Origin: Stomorhina lunata
Lineage: Eukaryota > Arthropoda > Insecta > Diptera > Rhiniidae
Assembly: GCA_933228675.1 (NCBI GenBank)
Contig: OW121741.1
Span: 16,501,071-16,565,070 of the forward strand
Reading direction: 5' to 3'
Length of the DNA stretch: 64,000 bases
Shown here: positions 1 to 14,860 of the stretch, piece after piece
Layout of the letters: the number at the start of each line of letters is the position of its first letter
How positions within the stretch are numbered: position 1 is the first letter of the stretch
Position numbers and translations under genes: made by a program
The notes under the pieces: model-generated
Databases searched by the model: none
Told to the model about the DNA's origin: nothing
Seen by the model: only the letters and a program-made list of their open reading frames with translations

Positions 1-701
1 ATTTCAAAACACACACAAACACATTCAAACCTAGACAAAACTTTACCAATGTAAAAGTTTTTCACACATTCATTTAGACCAATGTCCTTTAACACACACA
101 CATGGAGACACACATACACTTCTTTCAGTCTTGCTGACACATGACCAGGACTGGACACAGACATTTTACAAATACACAAATATAAAATTAATTATTTTTT
201 CAACATTCTTGTTCTTATTGTTGTTTATTGATTTGCTCGAGTTCCGGGACTGAGGGTGGGGTTATTTATATTCTAGTGAGTTAAAACTTCTGCATTATAA
301 CTATTAACTCCTTCTGAACACTAACAATTGTTGGATTGTGAATTTTTAAGATTTCATACTTTAATGCTTGACTTCTGTCTGAGTCAAGAAATGGGATAAC
401 AACATCAACAATTATATTTGCCATATTGTGTGTGAAACCCCTGTGAATGCAGGTATATGTGCAAATGGTCAGTTCAGTTAAGGTGTATGAGTTTTTTTAC
501 CTTGTCAATTACGATTATTTTCAATAATACAACTCAATATGTAAATGACTTTTGACTTTTACTTTACGGCTGGGGATTTGTGCAGAAGGAAAAATTGCTA
601 AGATAGAAAAATTTTTAAGGACAACGTTTACCAAGTCAATTTGGATTAAACAAGGGTTATAATAATGAATATTTGGGGTCAATGATTCCGATAAGGTATT
701 C
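1..701. other. Non-coding AT-rich sequence, probably intronic
   Basis: No coding exon or RNA gene is recognisable. The first 180 bases are rich in CA/ACAC runs, and the rest is ordinary AT-rich sequence leading into a tandem array. Because it lies upstream of an internal Ddr exon on the same strand it is probably intron, but no upstream exon is visible to prove that. Confidence 0.5.
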
Positions 702-1580
702 AGAAAAAAATTTTTCTATAGAAAAATTTTCATTAAAAAAATTTTTCTATTGAAAAATTTGAGTTAAAAAAATTATTCTGTAGAAAAATTTTCGTTAAAA
801 AATTTTTCTATAGAAAAATTTGAGTTCAAAAAAATTTTTCTATAGAAAAATTTGAGTTCAAAAAAATTTTTCTATAGAAAAATTTTTGTTAAAAAAAATT
901 TTCTATAGAAAAATTTTCGTTAAAAAAATTTTTCTATAGAACAATTTTCGTTAAAAAAATTTTTCTATAGAAAAATTTTCGTTAAAAAAATTTTTCTATA
1001 GAAAAATTTTCGTTAAAAAAATTTTTCTATAGAAAAATTTTCGTTAAAAAAATTTTTCTTTAGAAAAATTTTCGTTAAAAAAATTTTTCTATAGAAAAAT
1101 TTTCGTTAAAAAAATTTTCTATAGAAAAATTTTCGTTAAAAAAATTTTTCTTAGAAAAATTTTCATTAAAAAAATTTTTCTATTGAAAAGTTTGAGTTAA
1201 AAAAATTATTCTGTAGAAAAATTTTCGTTAAAAAATTTTTCTATAGAAAAATTTGAGTTCAAAAAAATTTTTCTATAGAAAAATTTGAGTTCAAAAAAAT
1301 TTTTCTATAGAAAAATTTTTGTTAAAAAAAATTTTCTATAGAAAAATTTTCGTTAAAAAAAATTTTCTATAGAACAATTTTCGTTAAAAAAATTTTTCTA
1401 TAGAAAAATTTTCGTTAAAAAAATTTTTCTATAGAAAAATTTTCGTTAAAAAAATTTTTCTATAGAAAAATTTTCGTTAAAAAAATTTTTCTTTAGAAAA
1501 ATTTGAGTTAAAAAAATTTTTCTATAGAAAAATTTGAGTTAAAAAATAACTCTAAAAATTTAAGTTAAAAAAATTTTTCT
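702..1580. repeat. 31-bp AT-rich tandem array with a 433-bp higher-order duplication
   Basis: About 28 units of roughly 31 bp alternate the palindromic core TTTTTCTATAGAAAAATTTT with CGTTAAAAAAA or GAGTTCAAAAAAA spacers. The block beginning near 731 (CATTAAAAAAATTTTTC, then a TATTG variant, a GAGTT unit and an ATTCTGTAG variant) recurs in the same order from 1164. The shift is about 433 bp, close to 14 units, so a multi-unit block was duplicated after the array formed. No coding potential. Confidence 0.9.
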
Positions 1581-2631
1581 TAACCTCCTTTGAGGTTTAG
1601 CCACCTTGAAAAAAGGCTCAAGTGTTTAATGCTTGTCATAAATGTGTATTTGGCATATTTGAAACATTTCGAATAGTCATTCCATCTGTATAGTTTCCTA
1701 TGGTTTTTTGTCCCAACAACCTGCTCAAAGGTATATAATCATGTTAATTATTACTTATGTTCGTGTCATTCTCACACTCCCACTAATAGAGGAAATGCAT
1801 AGGTTTATGGCCTTTTATTTGTGGATGTAGAGGAAACTATGCAGTATATGTAAGGTTTTTTGCATGTGTTCAGACATTTTAAGTGTAATAATTTTTAATG
1901 TTTGTTCATGTCCTGTTTAAAAGTTGTCTCGTGTCTGTTTGTAGCCAACCAAGTAAAAGTCAAAAGACAATACGGGAACCTAAAATGCGAGGGTCAGTTT
2001 TAACAAAAAAAAATAATAATAATAGAAAGCCTAAAAGTAAGCAATAAAATTTTATGTGGAAATATTATGACATTTTCAAGTGAAACCTTTTTCAAAAACA
2101 AGAAATTTGATATATAAATTGACTCCATATACGGGGTTTAGTATTTGTGAATAAAATCATAGAAATCCTAAAAATATGCTATACAAAAAATGCATGTTAA
2201 ATTAATGACAATTTTCCAAAAAAAAAAAACATGAACTTTAGACCATAATTTGACTTCTAATACAAAGATCAGCCCTCCTACTTTGCCATCCGACACTATA
2301 ATAGCAGTTGGTGATATTAATAATGTTTTGTGGTTATTATATAGTTTTCTATAGTTAGTACACAAACACCCATACACATACTCGTAATTGCAAAAACAAA
2401 TGTAAATGTACTTTACATTTATGATTATGTGTAAGTGTTTTTCGTATGCATTTTGTTGAATAATTTATTTTGATGTCATTTTACATATGAAAAGTGTCTA
2501 GTTTGTTAATTAAATATTTAAATGCATTGATGTTAATGTGACTTTAATAAGCTTTAGTGATTATGGTTATTGCCAGAAAATCATATCTTAGAAAAGTCAG
2601 AAAATCATATCTTAGAAAAGTATGCAAAATA
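1581..2631. other. Non-repetitive AT-rich spacer
   Basis: No gene is supported. The short minus-strand open frame near 2168-2377 has no recognisable domain and no codon bias. Near 2575-2620 a roughly 25-bp phrase containing AAATCATATCTTAGAAAAG is directly duplicated just before the next array starts. Confidence 0.5.
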
Positions 2632-4880
2632 GAAAAATTTTAAATTTTTTAATAAGAAATTTTTCAAAAATTTCCTATTTTTAAAGGAAATTTTTCAAAA
2701 ATTTCCTATTTTTAAAGGAAATTTTTCAAAAATTTCCTATTTTTATATGAAATTTTTCAAAAATTTCCTATTTTTAGAGGAAATTTTTCAAAAATTTCCT
2801 ATAAAAATAGGAAATTTTTCAAAAATTTCCTATTTTTATAGGAAATTTTTCAAACATTTCCTATTTTTATAGGAAATTTTTCAAAAATTTCCTATTTTTA
2901 TAGGAAATTTTTCAAAAATTTCCTATTTTTATAGGAAATTTTTCAAAAATTTCCTATTTTTATTGGAAATTTTTCAAAAATTTCCTATTTTTATAGGAAA
3001 TTTTTCAAAAATTTCCTATTTTTATTGGAAATTTTTCAAAAATTTCCTATTTTTATAGGAAATTTTTCAAAAATTTCCTATAAAAATAGGAAATTTTTCA
3101 AAAATTTCCTATTTTTATAGGTAATTTTTCAAAAATTTCCTATTTTTATAGGAAATTTTTCAAAAATTTCCTATTTTTATAGGAAATTTTTCAAAAATTT
3201 CCTATTTTTATAGGAAATTTTTAAAAAATTTCCTATTTTTATAGGAAATTTTTCAAAAATTTCCTATTTTTATTGGAAATTTTTCAAAAATTTCCTATTT
3301 TTATTGGAAATTTTTCAAAAATTTCCTATTTTTATTGGAAATTTTTCAAAAATTTCCTATTTTTATTGGAAATTTTTCAAAAATTTGCTATTTTTATTGG
3401 AAATTTTTCAAAAATTTCCTATTTTAATTGAAAATTTTTCAAAAATTTCCTATTTTTATTGGAAATTTTTCAAAAATTTCCTATTTTTATTGAAAATTTT
3501 TCTAAAATTTCCTATTTTTATTGGAAATTTTTCAAAAATTTCCTATTTTTATAGGAAATTTTTCAAAAATTTCTTATTTTTATAGGAAATTTTTCAAAAA
3601 TTTCCTATTTTTATAGGAAATTTTTCAAAAATTTCCTATTTTTATAGGAAATTTTTCAAAAATTTCCTATTTTTATAGGAAATTTTTCAAAAATTTCCTA
3701 TTTTTATAGGAAATTTTTCAAAAATTTCCTATTTTTATAGGAAATTTTTCAAAAATTTCCTATTTTTATAGGAAATTTTTCAAAAATTTCCTATTTTTAT
3801 AGGAAATTTTTCAAAAATTTCTTATTTTTATAGGAAATTTTTCAAAAATTTCCTATTTTTATAGGAAATTTTTCAAAAATTTCCTATTTTTATAGGAAAT
3901 TTTTCAAAAATTTCCTATTTTTATTGGAAATTTTAAAAAAATTTTCTATTTTTATAGGAAATTTTTAAAAAATTTCCTATTTTTATAGAAAATTTTCAAA
4001 AATTTCCTATTTTTATAGGAAATTTTTCGAAAATTTCCTATTTTTATAGGAAATTTTTCAAAAATTTCCTATTTTTATAGGAAATTTTTCAAAAATTTCC
4101 TATTTTTATAGGAAATTTTTCAAAAATTTCCTATTTTTATAGGAAATTTTTCAAAAATTTCCTATTTTTATAGGAAATTTTTCAAAAATTTCCTATTTTT
4201 ATAGGAAATTTTTCAAAAATTTTCTATTTTTATAGGAAATTTTTCAAAAATTTCCTATTTTTATAGGAAATTTTTCAAAAATTTCCTATTTTTATAGGAA
4301 ATTTTTCAAAAATTTCCTATTTTTATAGGAAATTTTTCAAAAATTTCCTATTTTTATAGGAAATTTTTCAAAAATTTCCTATTTTTATAGGAAATTTTTC
4401 AAAAATTTCCTATTTTTATAGGAAATTTTTCAAAAATTTCCTATTTTTATAGGAAATTTTTCAAAAATTTCCTATTTTTATAGGAAATTTTTCAAAAATT
4501 TCCTATTTTTATAGGAAATTTTTCAAAAATTTCCTATTTTTATAGGAAATTTTTTAAAAATTTCCTATTTTTATAGGAAATTTTTTAAAAATTTCCTATT
4601 TTTATAGGAAATTTTTTAAAAATTTCCTATTTTTATAGGAAATTTTTTAAAAATTTCCTATTTTTATAGGAAATTTTTTAAAAATTTCCTATTTTTATAG
4701 GAAATTTTTTAAAAATTTCCTATTTTTATAGGAAATTTTTTAAAAATTTCCTATTTTTATAGGAAATTTTTTAAAAATTTCCTATTTTTTTTGAAAATTT
4801 TTAAAAAAATTTTATTTTTATAGGAAATTTCCTATTTTTATAGGACAAAAATGTAATATTTTTATTGGAAATTTTTTTTA
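2632..4880. repeat. 31-bp tandem array of a perfect palindrome
   Basis: About 72 units of 31 bp. Each contains the 11-bp arm AGGAAATTTTT, a central C, then its exact complement AAAAATTTCCT, followed by ATTTTTAT. A few units are flipped and read CCTATAAAAATAGG. Units near 3300-3530 carry ATTGG in place of ATAGG, and a run of units from about 4550 to 4790 has TTTTTTAAAAA in place of TTTTTCAAAAA, so variants spread locally. One plus-strand frame stays open for 93 codons (3304-3585), but it reads only the repeat and is not a gene. Confidence 0.95.
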
Positions 4881-6344
4881 AATGTTGCAGTTATTACTCT
4901 ATATATATTAATATAATAAGACTTATTGAATTAGTATGTCTATAAATAATTCAATGAAAACTATTGCCTATTTTCAGGCTTTCTCATAAATCTCATTTAT
5001 CTTTGAGCTGAAAAACCATACAAATTTACTAAAAAAAATCTTTCAATTTGTTGCTCATAACTCAGACATTGCAATTTAATTAAAATGAACATTAGCAGAA
5101 AAAACAAACTTCAAAAACAACTATTAGATACATTTTAAATGTCAATCAAAATCATTTTAATGAAATTCCACTAAAACAAAAATAAACCAGGAAAAAATCT
5201 CTATTTCAATTAATATAATTTTCAAGTAAAAAACCACGACTACCTTTCAACTTTTATCATTATTATTATGCATACGAATACAACAAATACATATGCAACA
5301 GTAAAAACAAAACATTCTATCAGCTAACACACATACATATGAGCTTTTGAAGTTGCCTGGAAGTATGCTAAAAATCTTGTGGTTTATGTAAAAATTAAAA
5401 TAACAACCGAAAAATAAAATATTAAAAAAAAGGAAATAAAATTTTAATGGAATTTTTGATTACTAGCAGACAGTTAAAAGTTGATATACGAATAGTTCTT
5501 GTAAGTTTTGTTATGTTGTTTTTTATTATTTATTGTAAATATTTCTTCCTTTTTGGTTCTTGTATATGAACAACTGAACTAAAGTCATCATCATCGTCGT
5601 TCTATTATCAACTTAACTAAAAACTCTTCAAATATTCCTCACAAATGTCAGTGTATGTTTGAGTGTTTGGTTGTATGTGTTTTTGGTTTCTGTTGTTGAA
5701 CCTTCTTCCCCCCAAAAAAAAACTTTGGCAATTGTTTTTCTTTAGTCTTTTATTGTTTTTCTTTCATTACTTTTCAGTCAGTTTATCATATTTTGTCTTA
5801 CACTTCCTCCCATACTTGGGAGCTCATCATATATGATAACAAAAACTTCTTAATTGTTTTAAGGTATTGTGGCTTTTTTCATATGCCATCATCAAAAAAT
5901 ATTTTTCATTTCGGTTTTATATAATATTAGAGAATGTTGAGGTAATAGGAGTGGGCAGGCTTGCGTTTATTGTCGTAGTTGAAGAAATATTTGATTAGTT
6001 TTTTATGACATTTTTGGTTTAGTTTTGAAGAGTTTATTTGAAAACCAAAATATCTAGTATTTACAATAAAAAATTGTGCGGTTTTTATTTTGATATATGT
6101 TGTAAATAGTTAAGATAAATAGTTTCTTAATGATGATGGAATGTGAATAATAAAGGAGATATAGACCAGTAACAATATAGACCTGTTGGAATGAATGTAA
6201 CATCAAATACTGCAATTGAACCAATTTGAGGTATTTTAGGGCTTCCTAAAAGTAGACCACACATTTTGAATAATACATGAACTTGTGGAATAGTTACTAA
6301 AATTGTGTTGTTTTATGTATTTAGATCAATAATTCTTTATCTAT
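4881..6344. other. Non-repetitive AT-rich spacer
   Basis: No exon, RNA gene or mobile element is recognisable. It contains poly-A/T tracts and a small CATCATCATCGTCGTT run near 5586. Probably Ddr intron. Confidence 0.45.
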
Positions 6345-7020
6345 ACAATAACTTATATCTTAGTCTATGAATTAGACTAGGGCTTACTATATATCTTAGT
6401 CTATGTCTAAGTCTATATCTTAAACTACATCTAAGTCTATATCTTAGTCTAAGTCTTAGTCTATGTCTTAGTCAAAGTCTTAGGTATATCTTAGTCTATG
6501 TCTTAGTCTATGTCTTAGTCTATGTCTTAGTCTATGTCTTAGTTTATGTCTTAGTCTATGTCTTAGTCTATGTCTTAGTCTATGTCTTAGTCTATGTCTT
6601 AGTCTATGTCTTAGTCTATGTCTTAGTCTATGTCTTAGTCTATGTCTTAGTCTATGTCTTAGTCTATGTCTTAGTCAATGTCTTAGTCTATGTCTTAGTC
6701 TATGTCTTAGTCTATGTCTTAGTCTATGTCTTAGTCTATGTCTTAGTCTGTATCTTAGTCTATGTCTTAGTCTATGTTTTAGTCTATGTCTTAGTCTATG
6801 TCTTAGTCTATGTCTTAGTCTATGTTTTAGTCTGTGCCTTAGTCTATGTCTTAGCCAATGTCTTAGTCTATGTCTTAGTCTATGTCTTAATCTATGTCTT
6901 AGTCTCTGTCTTAGTCTATGTCTTAGTCTATGTCTTAATCTATATCTTAGTCTATGACTTAGTCTATGTCTTAGTCTATATTTTAGTCTATATCTTAGTG
7001 TATATACTGGTCTATATCTG
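6345..7020 (+). repeat. 12-bp satellite array I (TCTTAGTCTATG)
   Basis: About 55 copies of TCTTAGTCTATG on the plus strand. The edges (6345-6480 and 6930-7020) are degenerate (CTAAGTC, ATATC and GTCAATG variants) and the middle is more uniform. Because 12 is a multiple of three, the opposite strand stays open as an H-R-L-R repeat, which I do not regard as a gene. Confidence 0.95.
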
Positions 7021-7636
7021 AAACACCTAAAACTATGCCATATGTTTTCAAATATACAAAAAACCTCCATTTCCCCAGCTATCACATAAAGTGTGCCTCT
7101 GATTCTAAACATAACTCCTCATTTCTTTAACGTTCATGTCATTGCATCATCATTCATCATATTGTTTGCCAAAAAGGAAAAAAAAGCATACCTAACGTGC
7201 ATATGTAAATAAATTTTTAATAAAAGTTTTAGTGACTTTTTTATCTTCTCATTTTATGACTTGTCAACATTTGAATAGTTTTATTGAGTTATTTGTGATT
7301 TGTTGATTACAAATAAGTTATTTTTAGTTTTTATTGTCGAAATCTATTTGGCTTTTTTGTTTATTTCATACAAACGTTTGAGTTTATTGACAAAGTTTTT
7401 GCGGTTTTTTGTCTTTGTGGGTTAAATAATTTGCGACAGGTTGATAAGATTTTGTGACAGAAATAGGTGGTTTTTATATAAATTAAAAATTACGAAAAAT
7501 AGAACAAAATCAAATAAATAAATAAATAAATGAAATATAAAAGAATTTGTCTACAAGAGTAGCAAAAAGTTTATCATTTTATTTTTAAATAAGACTTTAT
7601 TTAACTTCGAGGTATTTGAAACCTCCCAAAAGTAGT
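7021..7636. other. Spacer between two 12-bp satellite arrays
   Basis: AT-rich, non-coding. It includes an (AAAT)n-like stretch near 7515. It separates two arrays of the same satellite in the same orientation, so they may once have been one array split by an insertion, or two independent expansions. Confidence 0.5.
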
Positions 7637-8690
7637 ATATGTCTTAGTCAATGTCTTAGTCTATGTCTTAGTCTATGTCTTAGTCTATGTCTTAGTCTAT
7701 GTCTTAGTCTATGTCTTAGTCTATTTCTTAGTCTATATCTAAGTCCATAGCCTATGTCTTAGTCTATGTCTTAGTCTATGTCTCAGTCTATGTCTTAGTC
7801 TATGTCTTAGTCTATGTCTTAGTCTATGTCTTAGTCTATGTCTTAGTCTATGTCTTAGTCTATGTCTTAGTCTATGTCTTAGTCTATGTGTTAGTCTATG
7901 TCTTAGTCTATGTCTTAGTCTATGTCTTAGTCTATGTCTTAGTCTATGTCTTAGTCTATGTCTTAGTCTATGTCTTAGTCTATGTCTTAGTCTATGTCTT
8001 AGTCTATGTCTTAGTCTATGTCTTAGTCTATGTCTTAGTCTATGTCTTAGTCTATGTCTTAGTCTATGTCTTAGTCTATGTCTTAGTCTATGTCTTAGTC
8101 TATGTCTTAGTCTATGTCTTAGTCTATATCTTAGTCTATGTCTTAGTCTATGTCTTAGTCTATGTCTTAGTCTATGTCTTAGTCTATGTCTAAGTCTATG
8201 TCTTAGTCTATATCTTAGTCTATGTCTCAGTCTATGTCTTAGTCTATGTCTTAGTCTATGTCTTAGTCTATATCTTAGTCTATGTCTTAGTCTATGTCTT
8301 AGTCTATGTCTTAGTCTATGTCTTAGTCTATGTCTTAGTCTATGTCTTAGTCTATGTCTTAGTCTATGTCTTAGTCTATGTCTTAGTCTATGTCTTAGTC
8401 TATGTCTTAGTCTATGTCTTAGTCTATGTCTTAGTCTATGTCTTAGTCTATGTCTTAGTCTATGTCTTAGTCTATGTCTTAGTCTATGTCTTAGTCTATG
8501 TCTTAGTCTATGTCTTAGTCTATGTCTTAGTCTATGTCTTAGTCTATGTCTTAGTCTATGTCATAGTCTATGTCTTAGTCTATGTCTTAGTCTATGTCTT
8601 AGTCTATGTCTTAGTCTATGTCTTAATCTATGTCTTAGTCTATGTCTTAGTTTATATCTACATCTTTTTCTTGGTCTTTGTATGAGTTAA
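7637..8690 (+). repeat. 12-bp satellite array II, directly upstream of a Ddr exon
   Basis: About 88 copies of TCTTAGTCTATG, very uniform from about 7800 to 8640 and degenerate at both ends. It ends roughly 100 bp before the splice acceptor of the Ddr exon at 8788. The same satellite occurs in the opposite orientation 200 bp after the next exon, so the two arrays form a long inverted repeat around both exons. Long V-Y-V-L open frames here are artefacts of the 12-bp period. Confidence 0.95.
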
Positions 8691-8764
8691 TGTCTATGTT
8701 AAAAATTTTCTTTAATAATTATAACTACGCCTTAATATATGCTTTACTTTTATACAGTAATTAA

Positions 8765-9987
<1,223 letters not shown>

Positions 9988-10186
9988 TAAGTTTTGTATT
10001 TCCTTAATAGTACTTTAACTTTACTTCAACAATCAAAGGTATGTATATGAGTTCCTGTTATGTTTCCGGTTTCAAAAGGCAACATCCGGTTTAGGTGTGT
10101 TCATTGTCGAAAAGTTATTCGAAAACTTAAATAAGCTTTCATGAAGTTTAGGAAATTTACTAAAAATAATTTAAAGATAAAAACGA

Positions 10187-11632
10187 AATAGACTAAGACA
10201 GACTTAGACGTAGACTAAGACAAAGACTAAGACATAGACTAAGACATAGACTAAGACATAAACTTAGACATAGACTAAGACATAGACTAAGACATAGACT
10301 AAGACATAGACTAAGACATAGACTAAGACATAGACTAAGACATAGACTAAGACATAGACTAAGACATAGACTAAGACATAGACTAAGACATAGACTAAGA
10401 CATAGACTAAGACATAGACTAAGACATAGACTAAGACATAGACTAAGACATAGACTAAGACATAGACTAAGACATAGACTAAGACATAGACTAAGACATA
10501 GACTAAGACATAGACTAAGACATAGACTAAGACATAGACTAAGACATAGACTAAGACATAGACTAAGACATAGACTAAGACATAGACTAAGACATAGACT
10601 AAGACATAGACTAAGACATAGACTAAGACATAGACTAAGACATAGACTAAGACATAGACTAAGACATAGACTAAGACATAGACTAAGACATAGACTAAGA
10701 CATAGACTAAGACATAGACTAAGACATAGACTAAGACATAGACTAAGACATAGACTAAGACATAGACTAAGACATAGACTAAGGCATAGACTAAGACATA
10801 GACTAAGACATAGACTAAGACATAGACTAAGACATAGACTAAGACATAGACTAAGACATAGACTAAGACATAGACTAAGACATAGACTAAGACATAGACT
10901 AAGACATAGACTAAGACATAGACTAAGACATAGACTAAGACATAGACTAAGACATAGACTAAGACATAGACTAAGACATAGACTAAGACATAGACTAAGA
11001 CATAGACTAAGACATAGACTAAGACATAGACTAAGACATAGACTAAGACATAGACTAAGACATAGACTAAGACATAGACTAAGACATAGACTAAGACATA
11101 GACTAAGACATAGACTAAGACATAGACTAAGACATAGACTAAGACATAGACTAAGACATAGACTAAGACATAGACTAAGACATAGACTAAGACATAGACT
11201 AAGACATAGACTAAGACATAGACTAAGACATAGACTAAGACATAGACTAAGACATAGACTAAGACATAGACTAAGACATAGACTAAGACATAGACTAAGA
11301 CATAGACTAAGACATAGACTAAGACATAGACTAAGACATAGACTAAGACATAGACTAAGACATAGACTAAGACATAGACTAAGACATAGACTAAGACATA
11401 GACTAAGACACAGACTAAGACATAGACTAAGACATAGACTAAGACATAGACTAAGACATAGACTAAGACATAGACTAAGACATAGACTAAGACATAGACT
11501 AAGACATAGACTAAGACGTAGAATAAGACATAGACTAAGACATAGACTAAGACATAGACTAAGACATAGACTAAGACATAAACTAAGTCATAGACTAAGA
11601 CATAGACTAAGACATAAGCTAAGACATTGAAT
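10187..11632 (-). repeat. 12-bp satellite array III, inverted orientation
   Basis: About 120 copies of CATAGACTAAGA on the plus strand, the reverse complement of the satellite upstream of the Ddr exons. The centre (10300-11400) is almost free of variants; rare singletons occur (AAGGCATAG near 10790, GACACAGAC near 11410), and the outer 60-150 bp at each end are degenerate. It begins 200 bp after the consensus donor of the second Ddr exon. Confidence 0.95.
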
Positions 11633-12944
11633 GTACAAAAACTTAAGATTTTTATTAAAATATTTCCGCAATCGTGGATTGGTTTCCTTTAATCTTTTTA
11701 ACAAATTTTTGAATTTGTACTAAAAATTTAATAATTTCCCCGAAGACTTAATATGAGACACGTTATAACTAAAACACAAACGAGGAAATGAGAAATGTTT
11801 TAAGAATTTTATTTTCAGTAAAAAGTATACGAATGTGTAAAGAAAATATACAAATAAATGGAAAAAAATCTAGAAAAAATTTACCCCAAGGATACAATTT
11901 CTTTAACTATTAAAATGAAGAAAAAGTGGAAGAAACCATGAGAAGACACAGATATAAAGTTTAAGGAAAACTACTGATATTTTTGAGCTAAAATAAGTTA
12001 TTTAAACTAAAAGTAAAAAATTATATTACTTTGAAAAATATGAGTTTAAAAATAAAATTATTAAGCCTAAGGACAAAGAAACTTATAAAGGAAGCCCTCA
12101 AAAAAAGTGTATATGCTTAAAGCCTTTTTTTGTGAAGTAAGAAAAGCAGAAACAAGTTTTAAAGATCCTGAAATAGGGACAACCAAACTAAAGCAATAGG
12201 GACAACCAAACTAAAACAATTAAAATTTGATATTCAATTTAGGAAACGAATTTAAAAAGAATATAAATAAGCTAGGACATCGATTTTCACATAGACTGAG
12301 GTATTAACTAAGATATAGAATAAAGCATAAACAGTTGTAATTTTAGCCGAAAAGTATGCAAAAGAAATTGTTGTGAAACATTTGTATCAGAAAAATAACA
12401 TAAAATGATAGTATTTCGTGCAAGATTATAAATATATAACAAAGTTTTTTTGCATCTAAAAGACAAAGCATTTTAATTAAAACCAAAATATTATTTAAGT
12501 TTTTATATGACAAAAAATGCTGCGAGTATTTGGATATAGTAAACGTTATGATAGACTTTAAAAGAAATTGTATTTTTGAATTTGTTGCAGCTCAAAATTC
12601 AAAATTATTTATATTTATTTTAACAACTCCTATTTATTAAATTCTTCAAATTGTATTTATTTAAAAATTTATTTATCTCTTTTGCTTTTCTTTCGATAAA
12701 TCTTCAAATAAATACTTTAAAAAAATCAATGCATTTGCATGCTTTTAGGATTTTATTTCTTCAACTTATTTATTTATTTGCCTAGACAACGGCAACGCTC
12801 TTATAAGTATGCAATAAAAATTTACTTACAACAAACTGAAAAAAACAAACTTCCATTTAACTAAAAAAAGTAGTATTAGAAGAGATCTATCAACTAAATA
12901 AATATTGCACTCGGATGTATGGAGAATTATTTTTGATAATAATA
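11633..12944. other. Non-repetitive AT-rich intronic sequence
   Basis: No gene or mobile element is recognisable. A short phrase, AATAGGGACAACCAAACTAAA, is duplicated near 12172-12215. A few isolated degenerate 12-mer units (CACATAGACTGAGGTATT, ACTAAGATATAG) lie near 12288-12320, apparently leftovers of an older satellite. Confidence 0.5.
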
Positions 12945-14860
12945 TTTTACTATAGAAAAATCGAAAATTTTTGTGTAGAAAAATTTTCGATAGAAATATT
13001 TTTCTATAGAAAAATTTTCGATAGAAATATTTTTCTAAAGAAAAATTTTCGATAGAAATATTTTTGTATAGAAAAATTTTCGATAGAAATATTTTTTTAT
13101 AGAAAAATTTTCGATAGAAATATTTGTCTATAGAAAAATTTTCGATAGAAATATTTTTCTATCGAAAAACTTTCGATAGAAATATTTTTCCATAGAAAAA
13201 TTTTCGATAGAAATATTTTTCTATAGAAAAATTTTCGATAGAAATAATTTTCTATAGAAAAATTTTCGATAGAAATAATTTTCTATAGAAAAATTTTCGA
13301 TGGAAATATTTTTCTATAGAAAAATTTTCGATGGAAATATTTTTCTATAGAAAAATTTTCGATAGAAATATTTTTCTATAGAAAAATTTTCGATAGAAAT
13401 ATTTTTCTATAGAAAAATTTTCGATAGAAATATTTTTCTATAGAAAAATTTTCGATAGAAATATTTTTCTATAGAAAAATTTTCGATAGAAATATTTTTC
13501 TATAGAAAAATTTTCGATAGAAATATTTTTCTATAGAAAAATTTTCGATAGAAATATTTTTCTATAGAAAAATTTTCGATAGAAATATTTTTCTATAGAA
13601 AAATTTTCGATTGAAATATTTTTCTATAGAAAAATTTTCGATAGAAATATTTTTCTATAGAAAAATTTTCGATAGAAATATTTTTCTATAGAAAAATTTT
13701 CGATAGAAATATTTTTCTATAGAAAAATTTTCGATAGAAATATTTTTCTATAGAAAAATTTTCGATAGAAATATTTTTCTATAGAAAAATTTTCGATAGA
13801 AATATTTTTCTATAGAAAAATTTTCGATAGAAATATTTTTCTATAGAAAAATTTTCGATAGAAATATTTTTCTATAGAAACATTTTCGATAGAAATATTT
13901 TTCTATAGAAAAATTTTCGATAGAAATATTTTTCTATAGAAAAATTTTTGATAGAAATATTTTTCTATAGAAAAATTTTCGATAGATATATTTTTCTATA
14001 GAAAAAATTTCGTTAGAAATATTTTTCTATAGAAAAATTTTCGATAGAAAAGTTTTTCTATAGAAAAATTGTTTTTATTGAAAATTTTTATCTAGAAAAA
14101 TTTTTTTATCGAAAATTTTTCTATAGAAAAATTTTTTTATTGAAAATTTTTCTATAGAAAAATTTTTTTATCGAAAATTTTTCCATAGAAAAATTTTTTT
14201 ATCGAAAATTTTTTCATAGAAAAATTTTTTTATCGAAAATTTTTCTATAGTAAAATTTTTTATCGAAAATTTTTCTATGGAAAAACTTTTTTATCGAAAA
14301 TTTTTCTATAGAAAAACTTTTTTATCGAAAATTTTTCTATAGAAAAACTTTTTTATCGAAAATTTTTCTATAGAAAAACTTTTTTATCGAAAATTTTTCT
14401 ATAGAAAATTTTTTTATCAAAAATTTTTCTATAGAAAAATTTTTTTATCGAAAATTTTTCTATAGAAAAATTTTCGATAAAAAATTTTTTTATCGAAAAT
14501 TTTTTTATCGAAAATTTTTTTATCGAAAATTTTTCTATAGAAAAATTTTTTTTATCGAAAATTTTTCTACAGAAAAATTTTTTTATTGAAAATTTTTTTA
14601 TGGAAAAATTTTTTTATGGAAAATTTGTCTACAGAAAATTTTTTTTATCGAAATTATTTCTATGGAAAAATTTTTTTATCGAAAATTTTTCTATAGAAAA
14701 ATTTTTTTATCAAAAATTTTTTTATCAAAAATTTTTTTATAGAAAAATTTTTTTATCGAAAATTTTTCTATAGAAAAATATTTCTATCGAAAATTTTTGT
14801 ATAGAAAAATTTTTTTATCGAAAATTTTTCTATAGAAAATTTTTCTAACGCTGGATTTCA
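12945..14860. repeat. 31-bp AT-rich palindromic array
   Basis: About 60 units of roughly 31 bp. From 12945 to 14070 the unit combines GAAAAATTTTCGATAG with AAATATTTTTCTATA and is very regular from about 13330 to 13970. From 14070 to 14860 a second subtype uses TTTTTTTATCGAAAATTTTT with CTATAGAAAAA. The shared core is the 16-bp palindrome TTTTTCTATAGAAAAA. The subtype change suggests independent amplification from one ancestral unit. Confidence 0.95.

Noticed and set aside
4963..4990. A splice acceptor and exon start at TATTTTCAGGCTTTC
   Set aside because: The same phrase occurs at 62349 with no coding sequence after it, and no kinase-like frame follows at 4980.
12945..14860. Heat-shock elements in the TTC...GAA palindromes
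   Set aside because: Heat-shock elements need GAA/TTC units spaced by two bases. Here the spacing is four (TATA), so the consensus is not met.
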